DNA from: Siniperca chuatsi
Taxonomy: Eukaryota; Chordata; Actinopteri; Centrarchiformes; Sinipercidae
Assembly: GCF_020085105.1 (NCBI RefSeq)
Contig: NC_058055.1
Span: 10,555,822 to 10,619,821 of the forward strand
Length of the DNA stretch: 64,000 nt
Reading direction: 5' to 3'
Shown here: in pieces, positions 39,201 to 51,400 of the stretch
Layout: every line of letters begins with the position of its first letter
Position numbering within the stretch: position 1 is the stretch's first letter
Translations under genes and position numbers: made by a program
The notes under the pieces: generated by a model
What the model saw: only the letters and a program-made list of their open reading frames with translations
Told to the model about the DNA's origin: nothing
Databases searched by the model: none

Positions 39201-42178
39201 TGGTGTTTCATATTTGCAGAGCTTTGAGGTATTGATTAGCTCCAGTAAAAGTTTAATTTGGATTGGCCCCTTCCTGCCTAGACAGTGGTGGAAAAACCCT
39301 CATATCAGCTTTCGGGAGGTTTTTCCCTTTTGTCCAAATTTTATTTCATGAATTGAATTCCAGTAAAAGGTATGTTGTAATTTTCAACATGATTTAGATG
39401 CACTGTAAAAAAAATATATATATTGTGGGTGCTTGGTTAAATGTAAATAATCATGTTTGTGTCTCTGCAGGGCTCCCCACTGTTTGAGCTGCTGACACAG
39501 GAGCATGAGGGCGGAGCAGCAGAGCAGGTGGAGACCCCAGCCAGTTTCAACCAACCACTGCAGCACAACCACACCGCAGCTGACCTGTGAGTCTGCCATC
39601 CCACAATCTATCTGTCTGTTTTTCAGTTGCTAGTATGCAGCAGCTAAGAAACCATCTTAGTCCCTAAAACCTCTTTAGCTGTTGTGTAACCACTGTGAAT
39701 CACACAGCTTGCATCATGGTATTAAAAAATCAGAGAGAGAGAGATACTCATCATGAGCCTCCCTTTCTGTAAATCATAAATCACAGATAATTAGAGGGTT
39801 TAGAATAAGGTAGCTGAAGAGGTTCAAACCTTAGTTTTGATGGTGTAAGTGACGAATTGGGTTTCTCCATTGTCCTGACAGATATCTGTCCCCCATACGT
39901 CCGGGCCTTCGTGTCTTGCCTCCTGAGTCCCCGGCCACGCCCAGCTCTTCCTCTCAGCCTCAGACCCAGCCTGCCAGCCAGACTCCACGGCTCCCAAAGT
40001 CCAACTCTCTCAGCCTCTTCTATAAAAAATGTAAGCTGTCGTTCAAGCTCACATACATAGTTGGTTTCGTTATATTTTCCACAAGGCATGCAAAACATCA
40101 GGTTTCTGTGGATAACTTCTGAATAATAACAGACGCGTGGAAAATCAAAATCTCAGCACTGCCAGCTCCACTTTACAAACGTTACAAACTTTAATTCAGT
40201 AATCCCCACTGTTTTGTTAGTGATGGATTTCCAATGTGACCTTATACCTTAATAAAGTGGAAATGACTAAAATATTAACATGAGTCATTACATTTGTATA
40301 AGCTTGAAGAAAGAATTTTGGAATGACAACTAATATTTGTTCTGTTTGTTTTATTCAGTAAACAAATCCTTTAGGTTTTTTTTCTCCATTTACATTCCTG
40401 TTTGCTGCGTCTCTTTGTGTCCAACTGTCTCTGTGGTTTCCTCTCTGTAGTGTACCGCCTGGCCTACACAAGGCTGAAGATACTCTGCTCCTACCTGCTG
40501 CCCTCCCACCCCGAACTGGAGCCCATCATATGGACCCTGTTCCAGCACACTCTGCAGCACGAGCAGGAGCTGATGAGAGACCGTCACCTCGACCAGGTAA
40601 CCTGACAATACGCTGCTTTCTTTCTTTGTTGCTGTCCTTCATTTGCTCATTCATTTTCTTGCTTTTTGTCTTTTTCTTTGCTCACTTTGTCTCTGCATCT
40701 CTTTCCTCATGTTTTCTTGTTTAGTTTTTTCTCAAACTGCTTCTCATTGTTCTTGTAGTTGATGATGTCAGCCATGTATGCCATATGTAAAGTGAAGAGT
40801 GTTGATCTGCGCTTCAAAACCATTGTCACAGCATACAAGAACATGCCCAACACCAACCAGGAGGTGAGGCCTTTCAATGTTAATAACTCTATCACCCTTG
40901 AGGCTGTTTCTTTTGCTGTTGTAATCATAATAAAATTATTTTGAACTTTGCATCTCTTTGTGTCACACTGTATGTTGCAGACCTTTAAGCATGTATTGAT
41001 CACCGAGGGCCACTATGACTCCATCATTGTCTTTTACAACCAAGTGTTCATGCAGAAGCTGAAAACCAACATCCTGCAGTATGCGTCTACCAGGGTGAGA
41101 CACTTCCCCACAAAGGATCTACAGTTTGATTTTGATACATGCACAATCAGATAAACGTGCATGACTACTATACCCTCTCATTGTTGCCGTTTTGTTTTTG
41201 TAGCTGCCCACCCTCTCTCCGATCCCACAAATACCACGCAGCCCCTACAAGTTCCCTAATTCGCCTCTACGGGTGCCTGGGAGCAACAACGTGTACATCT
41301 CCCCTATGAAAAGCCCACGCATGTCCCCGGGTATCATGACTCCTCGCTCCAGGTGAGTTTTGCATATTAGTGATGTGTCTATGAGCCGGCTCCTTTCGCC
41401 ATTTCGCCATTGTCGACAAAAAGTAGCACGGTCTTTTAAAAGATATTTCTCATTTGTGTTTTTTGCCTTTACAGAATGCTGGTATCAATCGGTGAATCTT
41501 TTGGGGTACGTGCCTCTTTTGTTTGCTTTGTGTCATATTAAAGGATAATCTCGATTTAACAAGTGCAGTGGCAACAATGTTTTTCCTCACTCACTCTTTT
41601 TTTCTGTTTGGTCTTCATCTGCAGATGTCCAATCGGTTCCAGAAGATCAACCAGATGGTCAATAGCAGCAATCGCTCCTTTAAGAGGACTCTGGATCTCG
41701 GCTCCACTCCAAAGCCTCTGAAGAGGTTACGATTCGATGTGGACGGGCAAGATGAAGCCGATGGCAGGTTGGTCACTAATGCTGTTATATTTGTCGTAAC
41801 ATACTAGCACACTGATTTATTAACTGTACACCAAAGTCAAAAGCACTCGAATGTAGTATTAGTCATGGCGTACATACATTTCAATTAAGCTCACTTTTTA
41901 TCTTTTAATTTACAGCAAATCTGGAGGAGATTCTACACTGATACAGAAGCTTGCAGAGATGAGTAAGTGAAAATATAATACAATATATATATTCAGTTCC
42001 ATTGTTGCCTTTTGATATTCTCAATTATTTTTCTTCATGTGTTCTTACTGTCAATCGTGTGGCTTGTGGATATGTGGTCCCCTAACATATTGTTGATTTT
42101 TTTTTTCATGTAGGCTCCACTCGGAGTCGCATGCAGGAGCAGAAGATGAAGGAGGATGCAGAATCAAGAAAGGAGTAA
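23885..42178 (+). CDS. rb1: RB1, retinoblastoma tumour suppressor (complete, 27 coding exons)
   Basis: RB1 restrains the G1/S transition by binding E2F transactivation domains and LxCxE chromatin factors. Exons are 23885-23994, 24468-24588, 25455-25558, 26138-26272, 26370-26408, 26553-26602, 26843-26953, 27354-27499, 27603-27680, 29002-29111, 29207-29284, 29519-29606, 29709-29825, 29925-29981, 30247-30278, 30451-30527, 30685-30908, 39471-39586, 39882-40030, 40451-40596, 40759-40863, 40981-41094, 41204-41352, 41475-41505, 41625-41767, 41916-41962 and 42114-42178. All are in phase, for 913 residues. The exon number equals human, and several exon sizes (39, 32, 77, 105, 114, 31 and 143 bp) match the human values I remember. 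Pocket A covers about residues 361-560 ([19 protein letters not shown]), the spacer 560-640, pocket B 640-770 ([17 protein letters not shown]). The C-terminus keeps CDK sites ([21 protein letters not shown]) and the [13 protein letters not shown]2F/cyclin-docking region. Confidence 0.98.
24602..24673 (+). repeat. Compound (TA)(TG) microsatellite
   Basis: A TATATG-rich stretch with an inner TG run (about 24622-24650) starts 14 bp after the exon-2 donor of rb1. Confidence 0.9.
27163..27206 (+). repeat. (TAG)n trinucleotide microsatellite
   Basis: About 14 to 15 perfect TAG units in rb1 intron 7. Confidence 0.97.
28205..28280 (+). repeat. Tandem duplication, 2 x 38 bp
   Basis: Two adjacent 38-bp units (28205-28242 and 28243-28280), both starting gttgcagacaagttgg and differing at one base, lie in rb1 intron 9. 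It is a recent local duplication. Confidence 0.95.
30051..30080 (+). repeat. (GTTT)n microsatellite
   Basis: Seven GTTT units in rb1 intron 14. Confidence 0.95.
31285..32307 (-). CDS. P2Y/LPA-like class A GPCR nested in rb1 intron 17
   Basis: A single-exon 340-residue rhodopsin-family receptor lies on the strand opposite to rb1. Visible hallmarks: N-glycosylation sites NMT and NCT in the N-terminus; TM2 Asp in [10 protein letters not shown]; the DRY motif in [14 protein letters not shown] at the end of TM3; TM6 [12 protein letters not shown]; and TM7 NPxxY in [13 protein letters not shown]. The F/V-PYHIN and [10 protein letters not shown] style places it in the purinergic/lysophospholipid (P2Y, LPAR4/6, P2RY10, GPR174) group. 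The C-terminal tail is only about 20 residues and Gly/Ser-rich. It has the same orientation as lpar6, about 3.9 kb away, so an old tandem duplication is possible, but their sequences are well diverged. The ligand cannot be stated. Confidence 0.92.
   Translation of the reverse strand: MEQKIIWDMEMWNMTDVPAKPFSPLSNCTVDTSYRFTFYQVSYSVIFLLGLATNSLALRRLCLSPCTMNSTAVYMVSLSAADLFFVISLPLRIYYYHQKARALSPMTGDRSSWTPGVAYCHLTFTLKYISLYGGIFFLVCIAVDRYFAVVHPLASTLRRLRVAQLISGGIWCLVLGLGLSVSLPLLRSAAARQHQLCLLDPSSQHHRTIILVALGLVLGSFLLPTVLLLYSYCRVLSVLRQPRHHSRSQHLSRQHTLTIIYRVLGVFLLCFVPYHINLLGYTLTHVWLLPHCGLAQMTKAVHPVVLSLASSNCCLNPLIYYFSSSLVHREVPGGGGSGSQ
32308..36201. other. rb1 intron 17 sequence between the two nested GPCR genes
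   Basis: AT-rich DNA with scattered short open frames (for example 34488-34820 minus and 34597-34917 plus) that overlap on both strands and match no family I know. A pyrimidine-rich CT tract lies at about 33788-33835. Part of the region must hold 5' UTR and promoter of the receptor at 31285-32307. I see no further gene. Confidence 0.5.
36202..37272 (-). CDS. lpar6: LPAR6 (P2RY5), lysophosphatidic acid receptor 6, nested in rb1 intron 17
   Basis: A single-exon, 356-residue class A GPCR that in mammals responds to lysophosphatidic acid and signals through G12/13; human loss causes hypotrichosis. Characteristic stretches are [20 protein letters not shown] (TM2), [20 protein letters not shown] (TM3, with DRF in place of DRY), [19 protein letters not shown] (TM6) and the DPxxY form of TM7 in [10 protein letters not shown]. 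The C-terminus ends KMFDNESTV, almost as in human LPAR6. Location is also diagnostic: mammalian LPAR6 sits antisense in intron 17 of RB1, exactly as here (rb1 intron 30909-39470). A second Met nine codons downstream could be an alternative start. Confidence 0.97.
   Translation of the reverse strand: MYNNTQQNYMNCNKSDDFKYPLYSSVFSLVFLLGLFFNMVAVYIFGCTLKLRNETTTYMINLVVSDSLFVLSLPFRIVYFIKREWLFGSVLCKISVALFYTNMYGSILFLTCISVDRFLAIVHPFRSQAIRTKKNAKLACCTVWVMVLSGSIPTGFLLDTTSPKNANSSNFCFENYSKKQWKAELSKVVVFIETVGFIIPLMVNVFCSVMVLRTLKKPKTISRGGNLNKTKILRMIIVHLLIFCFCFIPYNINLIFYALVRSSVLKGCYIEYVVRTIYPIALCIAVTNCCFDPVIYYFTSETIQSSIKRKSTVWHNGAKLFDRLQMDSQQNSPNTTPTILTLRTLRPKMFDNESTV
37273..39470. other. rb1 intron 17, 3' part (upstream of lpar6)
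   Basis: This stretch holds the upstream region of lpar6 and the remainder of rb1 intron 17. Short open frames occur on both strands but none is recognisable. A short TA-rich run (about 39409-39423) lies shortly before the exon-18 acceptor. Confidence 0.4.
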
Positions 42179-43014
42179 CTCTAAAACCTACTGAACTGGC
42201 CTGCACTGTTTATCACAACGTGAACACTACTTTTTGTTCACACACAAAGGGAAACATGAGTTTCTCTGTACATTTATGTTGGATTTTAGTTTGTATTTAA
42301 CTTTGTCTTTGAGGAGTAATATGTGAATATAGAGGACTTTCTCCTCTTTTTTTTTGTTGATGCTTTAACTGAGTGTTTTAACTGAATGACTGACGTCATT
42401 GAATTTCATTTGAATTTTGACTTGTTGGATATTAAGTATGTTTGGTTTTAAGAGTGGTATTAATTTTTCGGTGTTTATAAGGAATCATTGTTTTCACTCT
42501 CATGGATGTTCTCAATTGTTAAGAGCGTTGTTGAGATACATTGCTGGTTTATTTGTTAAATAATTGGTTGAGTCTTACCATCAGGACCTTCGTATGTTGG
42601 CCTTTCACTTTTTGACATTTCAAATATTTTCAATCATGATGCAACATTTCACAGTGTTAAATCATGATTACTCTCCTCAAAAAGGATGAAATGTCATTCT
42701 CCGAGGGAAATCAATTTGTCCATGTTGGTTCATGGTTTTATTTTTAAAGTGACATTTTACTCTGGAAAGTTTCGTTTGTGCCATAAAGTGAGAACTATGA
42801 AACAACATGAATCTCACTTACAGGAAAATTATACAGTATATGATTTGCACTCAACCAAAATTCATGTAGTTTCAAAGCATTTGATTACAGTTAATGGTTC
42901 TCTTTGGTGTAATATGTGTAGTTTTTTAATAACTTTTGTTTTACTTTTGGGTGGTAAAAAATATACATACATCATACATCATATGCAAACACCTCTTAAT
43001 GTGTTTCAAATAAA
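42179..43014 (+). other. rb1: rb1 3' UTR with poly(A) signal
   Basis: Non-coding AT-rich sequence directly after the rb1 stop. AATAAA at 43009-43014 is the most convincing polyadenylation signal, giving a 3' UTR of about 850 nt. Confidence 0.55.
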
Positions 43015-43958
43015 GGAATATTCTTTTATGTTTTCAGTCATATTTTTCAACACATACAGTAATGCTAGTAAACTTGAATTTTTTTTAAATGGGTTTTGAA
43101 AGATTTTGAGAACGGGGAAAAAATTACAGGGATAAATACACACACCACATAGAGCAAATGAATATGTGAACACTCCAGAAAAGTATACCAAGAAAAATTA
43201 CCAGAATTTTTAAATTAAAATGTCTTTATATTGTACTTTATTGAAGTAGTTTCTTGAAAGTATAGTAAATATTTCTTTTGAAAATATTATTTTGTGTTTG
43301 TACTTATTTGCATGGACCTCATTACATGCAGGTATTTTCTTCTTTGCATATCAGTTGCCATGACTCCTTTGTCTTTGCGGCCAACAACAGGCAATGCCAG
43401 TATGTAGTGACTTTTGGAGAAAAATAGTGTTGGTTATGAAAAAGGAACATGACAAAATCTAGTTCTTTCTCAGAAATCACAATCCACATTTGTCACTTCG
43501 GGTAGTCAAGCTATTGTCCGAGGCTCCGTTTCCCAAAAGCATCTCAAGGCTAAGATGATGGTAAAACCCTTTTAAGGAACCTTAACGTAGGACACTTAAA
43601 TCTCTCAACCTTCAAGATCATTTGTTATCGGGCCCAGCTAGATGACCGTTTAGACCATCTCCTAATTGTGTTTAAAACCAGAACAATTCTGTTTTTAGAT
43701 TACGAACCAATAAAAGCCAGGACTTCAACAGAAAATAAATTTTGGAATTGTAACTGGCATCAGTCTTGTTTTATTACCTCCTGTATCTCCAAAAGAATTG
43801 CAGTCACAACAAAGAGCTTAAAGTCTACAATGGTCCTTTTCCTCCCTCTGCTGTGGAAAAAAGAGTCAGCAGCCAGTCAGGCTTCACTTCCACACAAGAT
43901 CAGAGTTGAGCACAATTGTGTGGTGGGGATAGGGATTTGGCCCAAACCCATCAGCACA
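43015..43958. other. Intergenic region after rb1
   Basis: No gene is recognisable between the rb1 polyadenylation signal and the hAT-type element. The segment around 43530-43640 has a slightly higher GC content but no conserved coding. Confidence 0.4.
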
Positions 43959-44746
43959 CATACAGTCAGTGGTGGAGGAAGTATTCAGATCCTTAAGTAA
44001 AAGTAGTAATACCACACTGTAAAGATACTTCATTACAAAGTTATTCTTGCATTGAAAATTTTACTTAAGTAAAAGTATGTAAGTATAATCAGGAAAATGT
44101 ACTTAAAATATTAAAAGTAAAAGTACTCAATGCAGAAAAATGTCCCCTGCGACTGTTATGCTATTATATCATTAGATTATTATTACACATGCCTTGATTG
44201 GTTGCATTGCAACTAATGATTATTTTCATTGTGGATTTATCTATTATTTTCTTGATTAACAGATTGATTGTTTGATTTGTACAAAAGTTTGAAAATAGTG
44301 AGAAATGCCGTCACAATTACCCAGAGCCCAAAGTGACACCTTCGCAGTTGTTTTGTACAACCAATAGTACAAAATTCAAAATTATTAAAAAATAAATTAA
44401 AATAATTAAAAGGAAAAGCAGCAAATCCTCACATTTCAGAAGCTAGAACCATGAAATGTTTTTACATGAAAAAAGTTGCCAATAAATTTTCTGTCAATCG
44501 ATTAATCGACTAATCGTTTCAGCTGTACTTGTATATTTTCATATGTTTTGTATGCAAAAATCTTAAATCTGTAAAGTAACTAGTAACTAAATCTGTCAAA
44601 TAAATGTAGTGGAGTAAAAAGTGTAATATTTCCCTCCGAATAGTGGAGTAGAATTATAAAGTGGCATGGGAAGAAAATGCTCTTAAGTACTTAAGTACAG
44701 TACCTGAGTAAATGTAGTTAGTTTACATTCCACTACTGTATACAGT
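43959..44746. mobile_element. Non-autonomous hAT-type transposon (MITE-like) with 8-bp target-site duplication
   Basis: The element is 43967-44738 (772 bp). It starts CAGTGGTGGA and ends with the inverted version TCCACTACTG (one mismatch). Flanking 8-mers catacagt (43959-43966) and tatacagt (44739-44746) differ at one base, the 8-bp duplication expected for hAT elements. The interior is rich in AAAGTA/TTAAGTA words and includes the taatcgattaatcgactaa region. No transposase is encoded. This resembles a very abundant percomorph repeat. Confidence 0.85.
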
Positions 44747-45445
44747 ACAGATAATGTGACTGACTGATTCTACACTGATGAAAAACCAATAAACAATCAG
44801 AGAAGCTTCTCAAAACCATATAGATAGGAAAATAATCCACGCTGAGAGAAAACCTTACAGAAGTTTCAAGAAAAAAAGAAAATGTGTAATTTTGGTAACT
44901 GGACAGAAATCTCCTTCCATAAAGAAAACTGCATGAAAAGAGAGAAGTGAAAATAATCAGTATATCGTTTACTTGCCGCTCCTTGTTTTCCCCACTGCTG
45001 AGAACTCCGTCCAGCTCCTCTGGGGGAAACGATGACAGCTGCTGCCTGTTCAGTAACACCTACCTTAATTGTGCCATGGCACTGTTTCCAATGGGGAGAC
45101 CAGAGTTAATTCCTGTTTGAACGCAGAAACAGTTTGGTTTGGGCCCAGCCGAGCATGAAACACTTTGAACAGGTTACGTTTTAATTGGCCGTGCCCCATG
45201 GGGGATAGAAGTGTTGTTGAGTTTTGGTGGTGCTGATTCCGTGCAGTCAGCCGGTAGCACATGATTGCAGGACACCAAAGGACTCGGTTCTCCTTTTGGA
45301 GCTGTTTGTGCAATCTACTGATATCTCTCACCTTCATCTCTGAAGCTTAAAATAACTGGCAAAAATATATTTCATGTCTCCAGAGAATGTGATTGTGTTT
45401 TCACTTTAGGATCGCTGCTCAGAATTGTGCTGTTTTTCATCAGGA
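44747..45445. other. Intergenic region upstream of trpc2
   Basis: Two minus-strand open frames (44733-45059 and 45065-45337) have no recognisable domain and are probably chance. The region should contain the trpc2 promoter and possibly additional 5' exons that I cannot identify. Confidence 0.4.
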
Positions 45446-48400
45446 ATGGAAAACCTCACGGTAAGCAGAGCTTTATTCACACGTGGTTTGTAGAATTTGT
45501 CATTTAATAGATCAGAGTTTTAAAAACATTTGTAATGAGGCCAAAAAAATTAGGCTTAATCTAAAGCTATTGTTCTCCAGGTAACACAATTCTATATTTT
45601 ATTAATAATGTCAGTGCTGATGTCAATAAATGTGTCTCCAGTCACATGCAGTGATTTGTAGACTGTGCCATGCTTTTTATTTTTTGCACATCCTTTATTT
45701 TGTTACAAAATCTTAACATTTTGTCCAGGCTTTAATTTCCTCTTATGAAATCAAATTGGAAGTTACCTTCTTCCCTGATATCTGACATCAATTTCAGTTA
45801 AAAAAAAAGTGTGAATGGACATCTAATACTGCTGCTAACTGTCCTATCCCTCAGCCAGAACAATGGCGCGAGATTATGAACAAGAAGATGCAGTTCCCTC
45901 CGGGGCTCATCAGTGCCATTCAGGAAGGGAAAATAGAGCTGCTGTGTGGACTGTTGAAGACAGGTGATGGCATCATCCGCCAGCTGGATGAGTCTGAGGA
46001 TCGCCAGTGGAGGGAGGCCCTCAACCTGGCCATCCGCCTGGGCAGCGAGGACAGCATGGACGCCCTCCTGCGGGGGGTCAAGTTTGACTTCCGGCAGATT
46101 CACGAGGCCCTGCTAGTCGCTGTGGACACCAACCAGCCCAGAGTGGTGAAGCGTCTGCTGGACCGCCTGGACCAGGAGAAAGGCAACAAGATGGACGTGC
46201 GCTCCTTCTCTCAGGCCATCTTTGACCACTCTATTGACAACTCACAGTTTGCCCCTGGTGTGACTCCTCTGACCTTAGCCTGCCAGAAAGACCTGTATGA
46301 TATAGTCACCATGCTCACCCAAAAAGGTCACGTCATCCCATGGCCACATAAGATATCCTGTGCCTGTCTGGAGTGTCGTAACGGCCGGCAATACGACCTG
46401 CTGAAGTTCTCCTTGTCTCGTATCAACACCTACCGTGGCATCGCCAGCCGTGCCTACCTGTCCATCACCTCTGAGGATGCCATGCTCAGAGCTTTCAGTC
46501 TCAGCAGAGAGCTCCGCAAGCTCTCACAAAAAGAGCCAGAGTTCAAGGTCTGATGACATTCGTAGATGTCCCCATTTACTGTTCATGTTGGCTCTGTGTT
46601 GTTGTTACTTGAATCTACTGTGGTGCCTCTCTCCCGCAGCCTCAGTACCTGGGCCTGGAGCAGCTTTGTCAGGATTTTGCCGTTGAGTTGCTGGGCATGT
46701 GTCGCAACCAGAGCGAGGTGACCACTATCCTGAACAGCTGTGGAGACGAGAGCCAGGATTACTTAGAGCAGCAGGCCTTTGAGGAGGGAATACCCAACCT
46801 GTCTCGTCTGAGGCTTGCTGTCAACTACAACCAGAAGGAGGTAGCTAGATGCAGAAACTGAGATGAGTAAAAGAAGACATACTTGATCCATAATTTGTGT
46901 GTTTGTTTTTGTGCAGTTTGTGGCCCACCCAATCTGCCAGCAGGTGCTGTCATCTATCTGGTGTGGGAAGCTGGCAGGCTGGAGAGGCAGCAAGACGGCC
47001 TGGAAGCTGTTTGTCTCTGTGGGGATCTTTCTCACCATGCCCCTCCTCTGCCTCGTCTACTGGCTCGCACCCAAGTCAAAGGTCACACCATGTGAAAAAT
47101 CGCCAAATGTTGAGAGAAGTTTGTTATCACAGACTGTCATGAGAGACATTCAATTAAGAAAATAAGATGAACACATGTGTGTCTTGACCCTGACATGTCT
47201 TTTGTGTTTTCACCAGGTAGGAAAGATACTGAAGATCCCTGTGATCAAGTTTCTCCTCCACTCAGCCTCCTATCTGTGGTTTCTCATCACGTTACTTGGA
47301 GAATCAATAACAATGGAGATGTATCGAGACAAATTTGCTTCCCGGCAGCAGAACCTCCTGCACAGCTCCTTCCACATGGTGTGGGTGGTCGGTGGGTTCA
47401 CTCTCTCTTTTCTAACTCCCTTCTATCATGGCCTGGAAATAGTTAAAATCAGGTTTTAGTGTTTATACTGTGCTGTCTCATGTAGGATTCTTCTGGTATG
47501 AGTGCAAGGAGGTGTGGATCGAGGGGCTGCGGAGTTACTTCCTGGACTGGTGGAACTGCTTGGACGTGGTGGTGCTCAGCATGTACCTGGCGTCCTTTGC
47601 GTTACGTGTGCTTATCGTGCTCAAAGGTTACTTCCTCTGCCATGATCATAACGGCGTGGATGAGTGCGTCTACTTCACTCAGACTGGTGAGAAAATGATA
47701 TCAGCTCATTCATCCAAAATGATTGTTGGAGGTGTTAAAAGTTATGCTGAACTGGTCCGTTTGGTTGTGTGAAACCGTCTTGCAGTGCGTGAGGACTGGC
47801 ATCAGGAGGACCCCCAGCTGATTTCGGAGGTGCTGTTTGCAGTGACCAGCATGTTGAGCTTCACGCGGCTGGCGTACATCCTGCCAGCCCATGAGTCTCT
47901 GGGAACTCTGCAGATCTCCATAGGGAAGATGATTGATGATATGATGAGGTGAGTTTTCATTTTGCTTCCTGTATTATACATCTGCATATTTGTATATTGA
48001 TCATTGCCTGGAAGGAAATTCAGGGCCAGTGAGAATGTTTGTTTTTTCTTTTTTAGATTTATGTTCATATTGATGATCATTGGAACAGCCTTCCTCTGTG
48101 GCATCAACAATGTCTATGTTCCATATGTCATCTCTCCACAGCTTGGCAGGTAAGAATATGGGATCTTCAGCTTCCTAAATACTATTGTTTCAGCTCAGCG
48201 GTTTTAAGCCAAAACCCTGCTGCAGTGGTCAGCAAGGTAAACACAATAACACAAGGTTGCTGGATAAAGTGGGGACAGATGTATAAGCTTTACAGGAATA
48301 GCTTGACATTTGGGCAAAGAAGCTGATTCAATTTCTTGCGTGGAGTAAGATGAGAGGATCAACACCGCTCTAATGTCTGTATGGTAAATAAGTTAGCTTA

Positions 48401-51400
48401 GCTTAGCATGAAGACTGAAGGCAGGAGTAAACAACTAGCCTGGCTTTGTTCAATGGTAAAAAAAACAGTACCTATAAAGCTCACTAATTAACACACTATA
48501 TCACCGTACGAAAACTGGAATGTAAAAATGACAATTTCTGGGTGTACGGGGAGTTACGAGCTAAAACTATTTCTTGGCCGGTCGCAGTGACTCTTGTGAG
48601 GTTGCCAGGCAACCAACAGAGACTCCAGGAAGTCACAGTGCCCGGAATAAGCCCTATTTTCCAAAATATCAAACTATTCCTTTGAGCCTTCAGCCTATAT
48701 AAAACTTGTGCCATATTAGAGCTAGACTGACAAATTAGTTGGGTCAATATTTCAGCTGATATTAGGTTACTGCAGATGTATTGGTATGGGCATGTATGTC
48801 AGCCAGTGAGTTACACCAAATGTACAGAAATGCCAGACATGTTAAGACATTGTTGCATAGTTTAACAACCAGAGAGCACTGACACATTTGTTTCATGCTC
48901 AGTACATAGCTTGGTCACATTTCTTTTAAAAAACAATTTTAAGGGATCCTTATCAAAAATGTTTGTGTATGTTGTGTTTTTATGTAAACAAAAATTCTAT
49001 TAGCCAATATATCGTTATCAGATTTTTGTAATTCTCTGATATCAATATAAATATCGATTTCAAAAATCCAATATTGTAGGATATGTTGAGGTATACATCA
49101 TGCAATGTTTATCCCTAAACCAGATTTTTTTTATAAAGATATATAAATTTATAATACAATGATGTTGAAAATAATAATGAAAATAATTTAAAGAATATCT
49201 TCCTTCTGTTTACTTATTCAAATGATGTACAGAAAATGAATCTTAACAACAAGCTCTCTACACTTTGACATCCAAGTGTGAAAAGTTAAAAAAAGGTATG
49301 AAGACACTCATCATGATGACACTCTCCACTGCACTGTTACAGGTTTAATGAGACGTTCCGCTTCTTATTCTGGACCATGTTTGGCGTGGTCAACCAGGAC
49401 TACGTGGACATGCCACAGTTTGTGTTGGCAGAGTTTGTAGGAAGGATTCTGTATGGCATCTTCACGCTCGTCATCGTCATCGTCCTGCTCAACATGCTTA
49501 TTGCTATGATCACCAACTCCTTTCAGAAAATTGAGGTAAAGAGAGGATTTTTTTATGTCACACCTGCAATAAAAGCAGAAACCAAAGACTGGCACTAACG
49601 TTTTTATTTCAGGATGATGCAGATGTTGAGTGGAAATTTGCCAGGTCAAAGCTGTACCTCAGTTACTTCAGAGAGGGCCTCACCATGCCTGTGCCCTTCA
49701 ACATCATCCCCTCACCAAAAGCTGTCTTTTACATCTTAAGGTGAGATCTAAAATGTCAATGCACCTTTGATCTGCCAAGACACCTCATTGTTTATCTATA
49801 TTTTTATTTATTCATTTTAAATTCTGTTTCAGGGGTATCTTTAGACGAATCTTCTGCTGCTGCACTTGTAATTCTGAGAAAAAATATCCCCCTGTAGCCT
49901 CTGTGGTAAGTGTGTGTTTAATGCTCACAAACCGGAGTTAGTGTGACTGTAGTAAAAAAAAAAAAAGATCTTGTACATATTCTTTGCTAAACACTGTGCA
50001 CTGAAATGTGTGATGTTAAATATGTGTTTTAAGACCAATGGTAAGGGATCTGAAGACAGCCAGTTACCTTACCGGCAGCAGGTGATCAGAGCTCTGGTGC
50101 AACGCTACATTGAGTCAGCTCGCAGGGAGTTCGAGGAGACCAAGAGGAAAGGTAACCGTGACACAAATCTGTCAGGGCTTAACAGTCAGACAGGATTAAA
50201 AAGTCCTGTTGGCTCACAAACCTGCCCTGCTGCATGTTGTCCCTTTTCTCCCTTCCATCTTTCTAGTCTTTCTCTACTACTAGCTATCAGATAAAAAGTC
50301 TAAAATTATACATTTTATAAATGTTATGATTTTGAGTGGTTTGGAGTAATATTTTAGATCTCTGATATCTCTGATACACTATGGAACCCCAAAGTGTTCA
50401 ATATTCAATAAATAAGAGACATTATGAAATAAATAATCACATGAATACATTGTGTAAAATATATAAATGAACCAACAATCTGCAAATTAATTGAAGAAAT
50501 TATTCAAACTCAACTCAGATAATGAAATGTTATTTCATCCTTCATTTTCATAATAACAGAATTTTATTGGATTTAATTTTTATATCATTATAGATATTTT
50601 AATTTCAAAATGCTCTTTTTCCAAAGTCTGTTTTTATTTAATAAGGTCATTTTCCCCAATGATCCTTTTATTTCATGTCAAGCTAACAGGAGCTAACTGG
50701 CTAAAATTTGGTAGCAGTTGCTGAGCTTGCTATCTTAAGAGGAAGGGTGCATGTGATTGGCTGAAAGGTGAGAGGGCGGTGACAACACCATTGTCAAGAA
50801 AAGTGACATAAAATGTGTCATTATGAAAAGTGAAATGAGATAAAATAGGCAGGAAAAAAGTGTCATTTGGAAAAATGCCATTATGAAATAAAAATAGACT
50901 TTTGAAAAAGGCCATGGAATAAAATGTTAAGTGTTAACAGATTTTCCTATGAAAAAGTATTTGATTCGAACATCCAGCCTGTAGAAATTGAATAGTACTG
51001 TTTATCATTAAAGCGCCTTAAAACTGTGTTATGATTGGAGTATTCTCTTCCCTCAGATATCGGTAATAGGATCACGGAGCTGAGCAAAGCGGTCTACAGG
51101 ATGCACAATAATATGAAAGTGGTCCAGCAGCTTCAGGTGGATGATGGACACATTGGAAGCCATGCATTGACCAAGGATAACTCCTCCATACTGGGGAAAT
51201 ACATCACTGGTGCCAAGAACAATTTCAGAGGTTTTAACAGCAGACAAGATGACAAAGATACATCACTTAAAGTGACACTGCACAATGAAGAGGAAGAGGT
51301 TCATAAAGAAAAGGTTGACTCAGATACAAAACAGGAGTCAAAGTCAGACGCACAACTGAATCAGGTGGGCGAATGTGGAGCAGAGGGATCAAAGCAGGTA

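Noticed and set aside
44733-45337. Two minus-strand open frames upstream of trpc2
   Set aside because: No recognisable family; the first overlaps the end of the hAT-type element and both lack conserved features.
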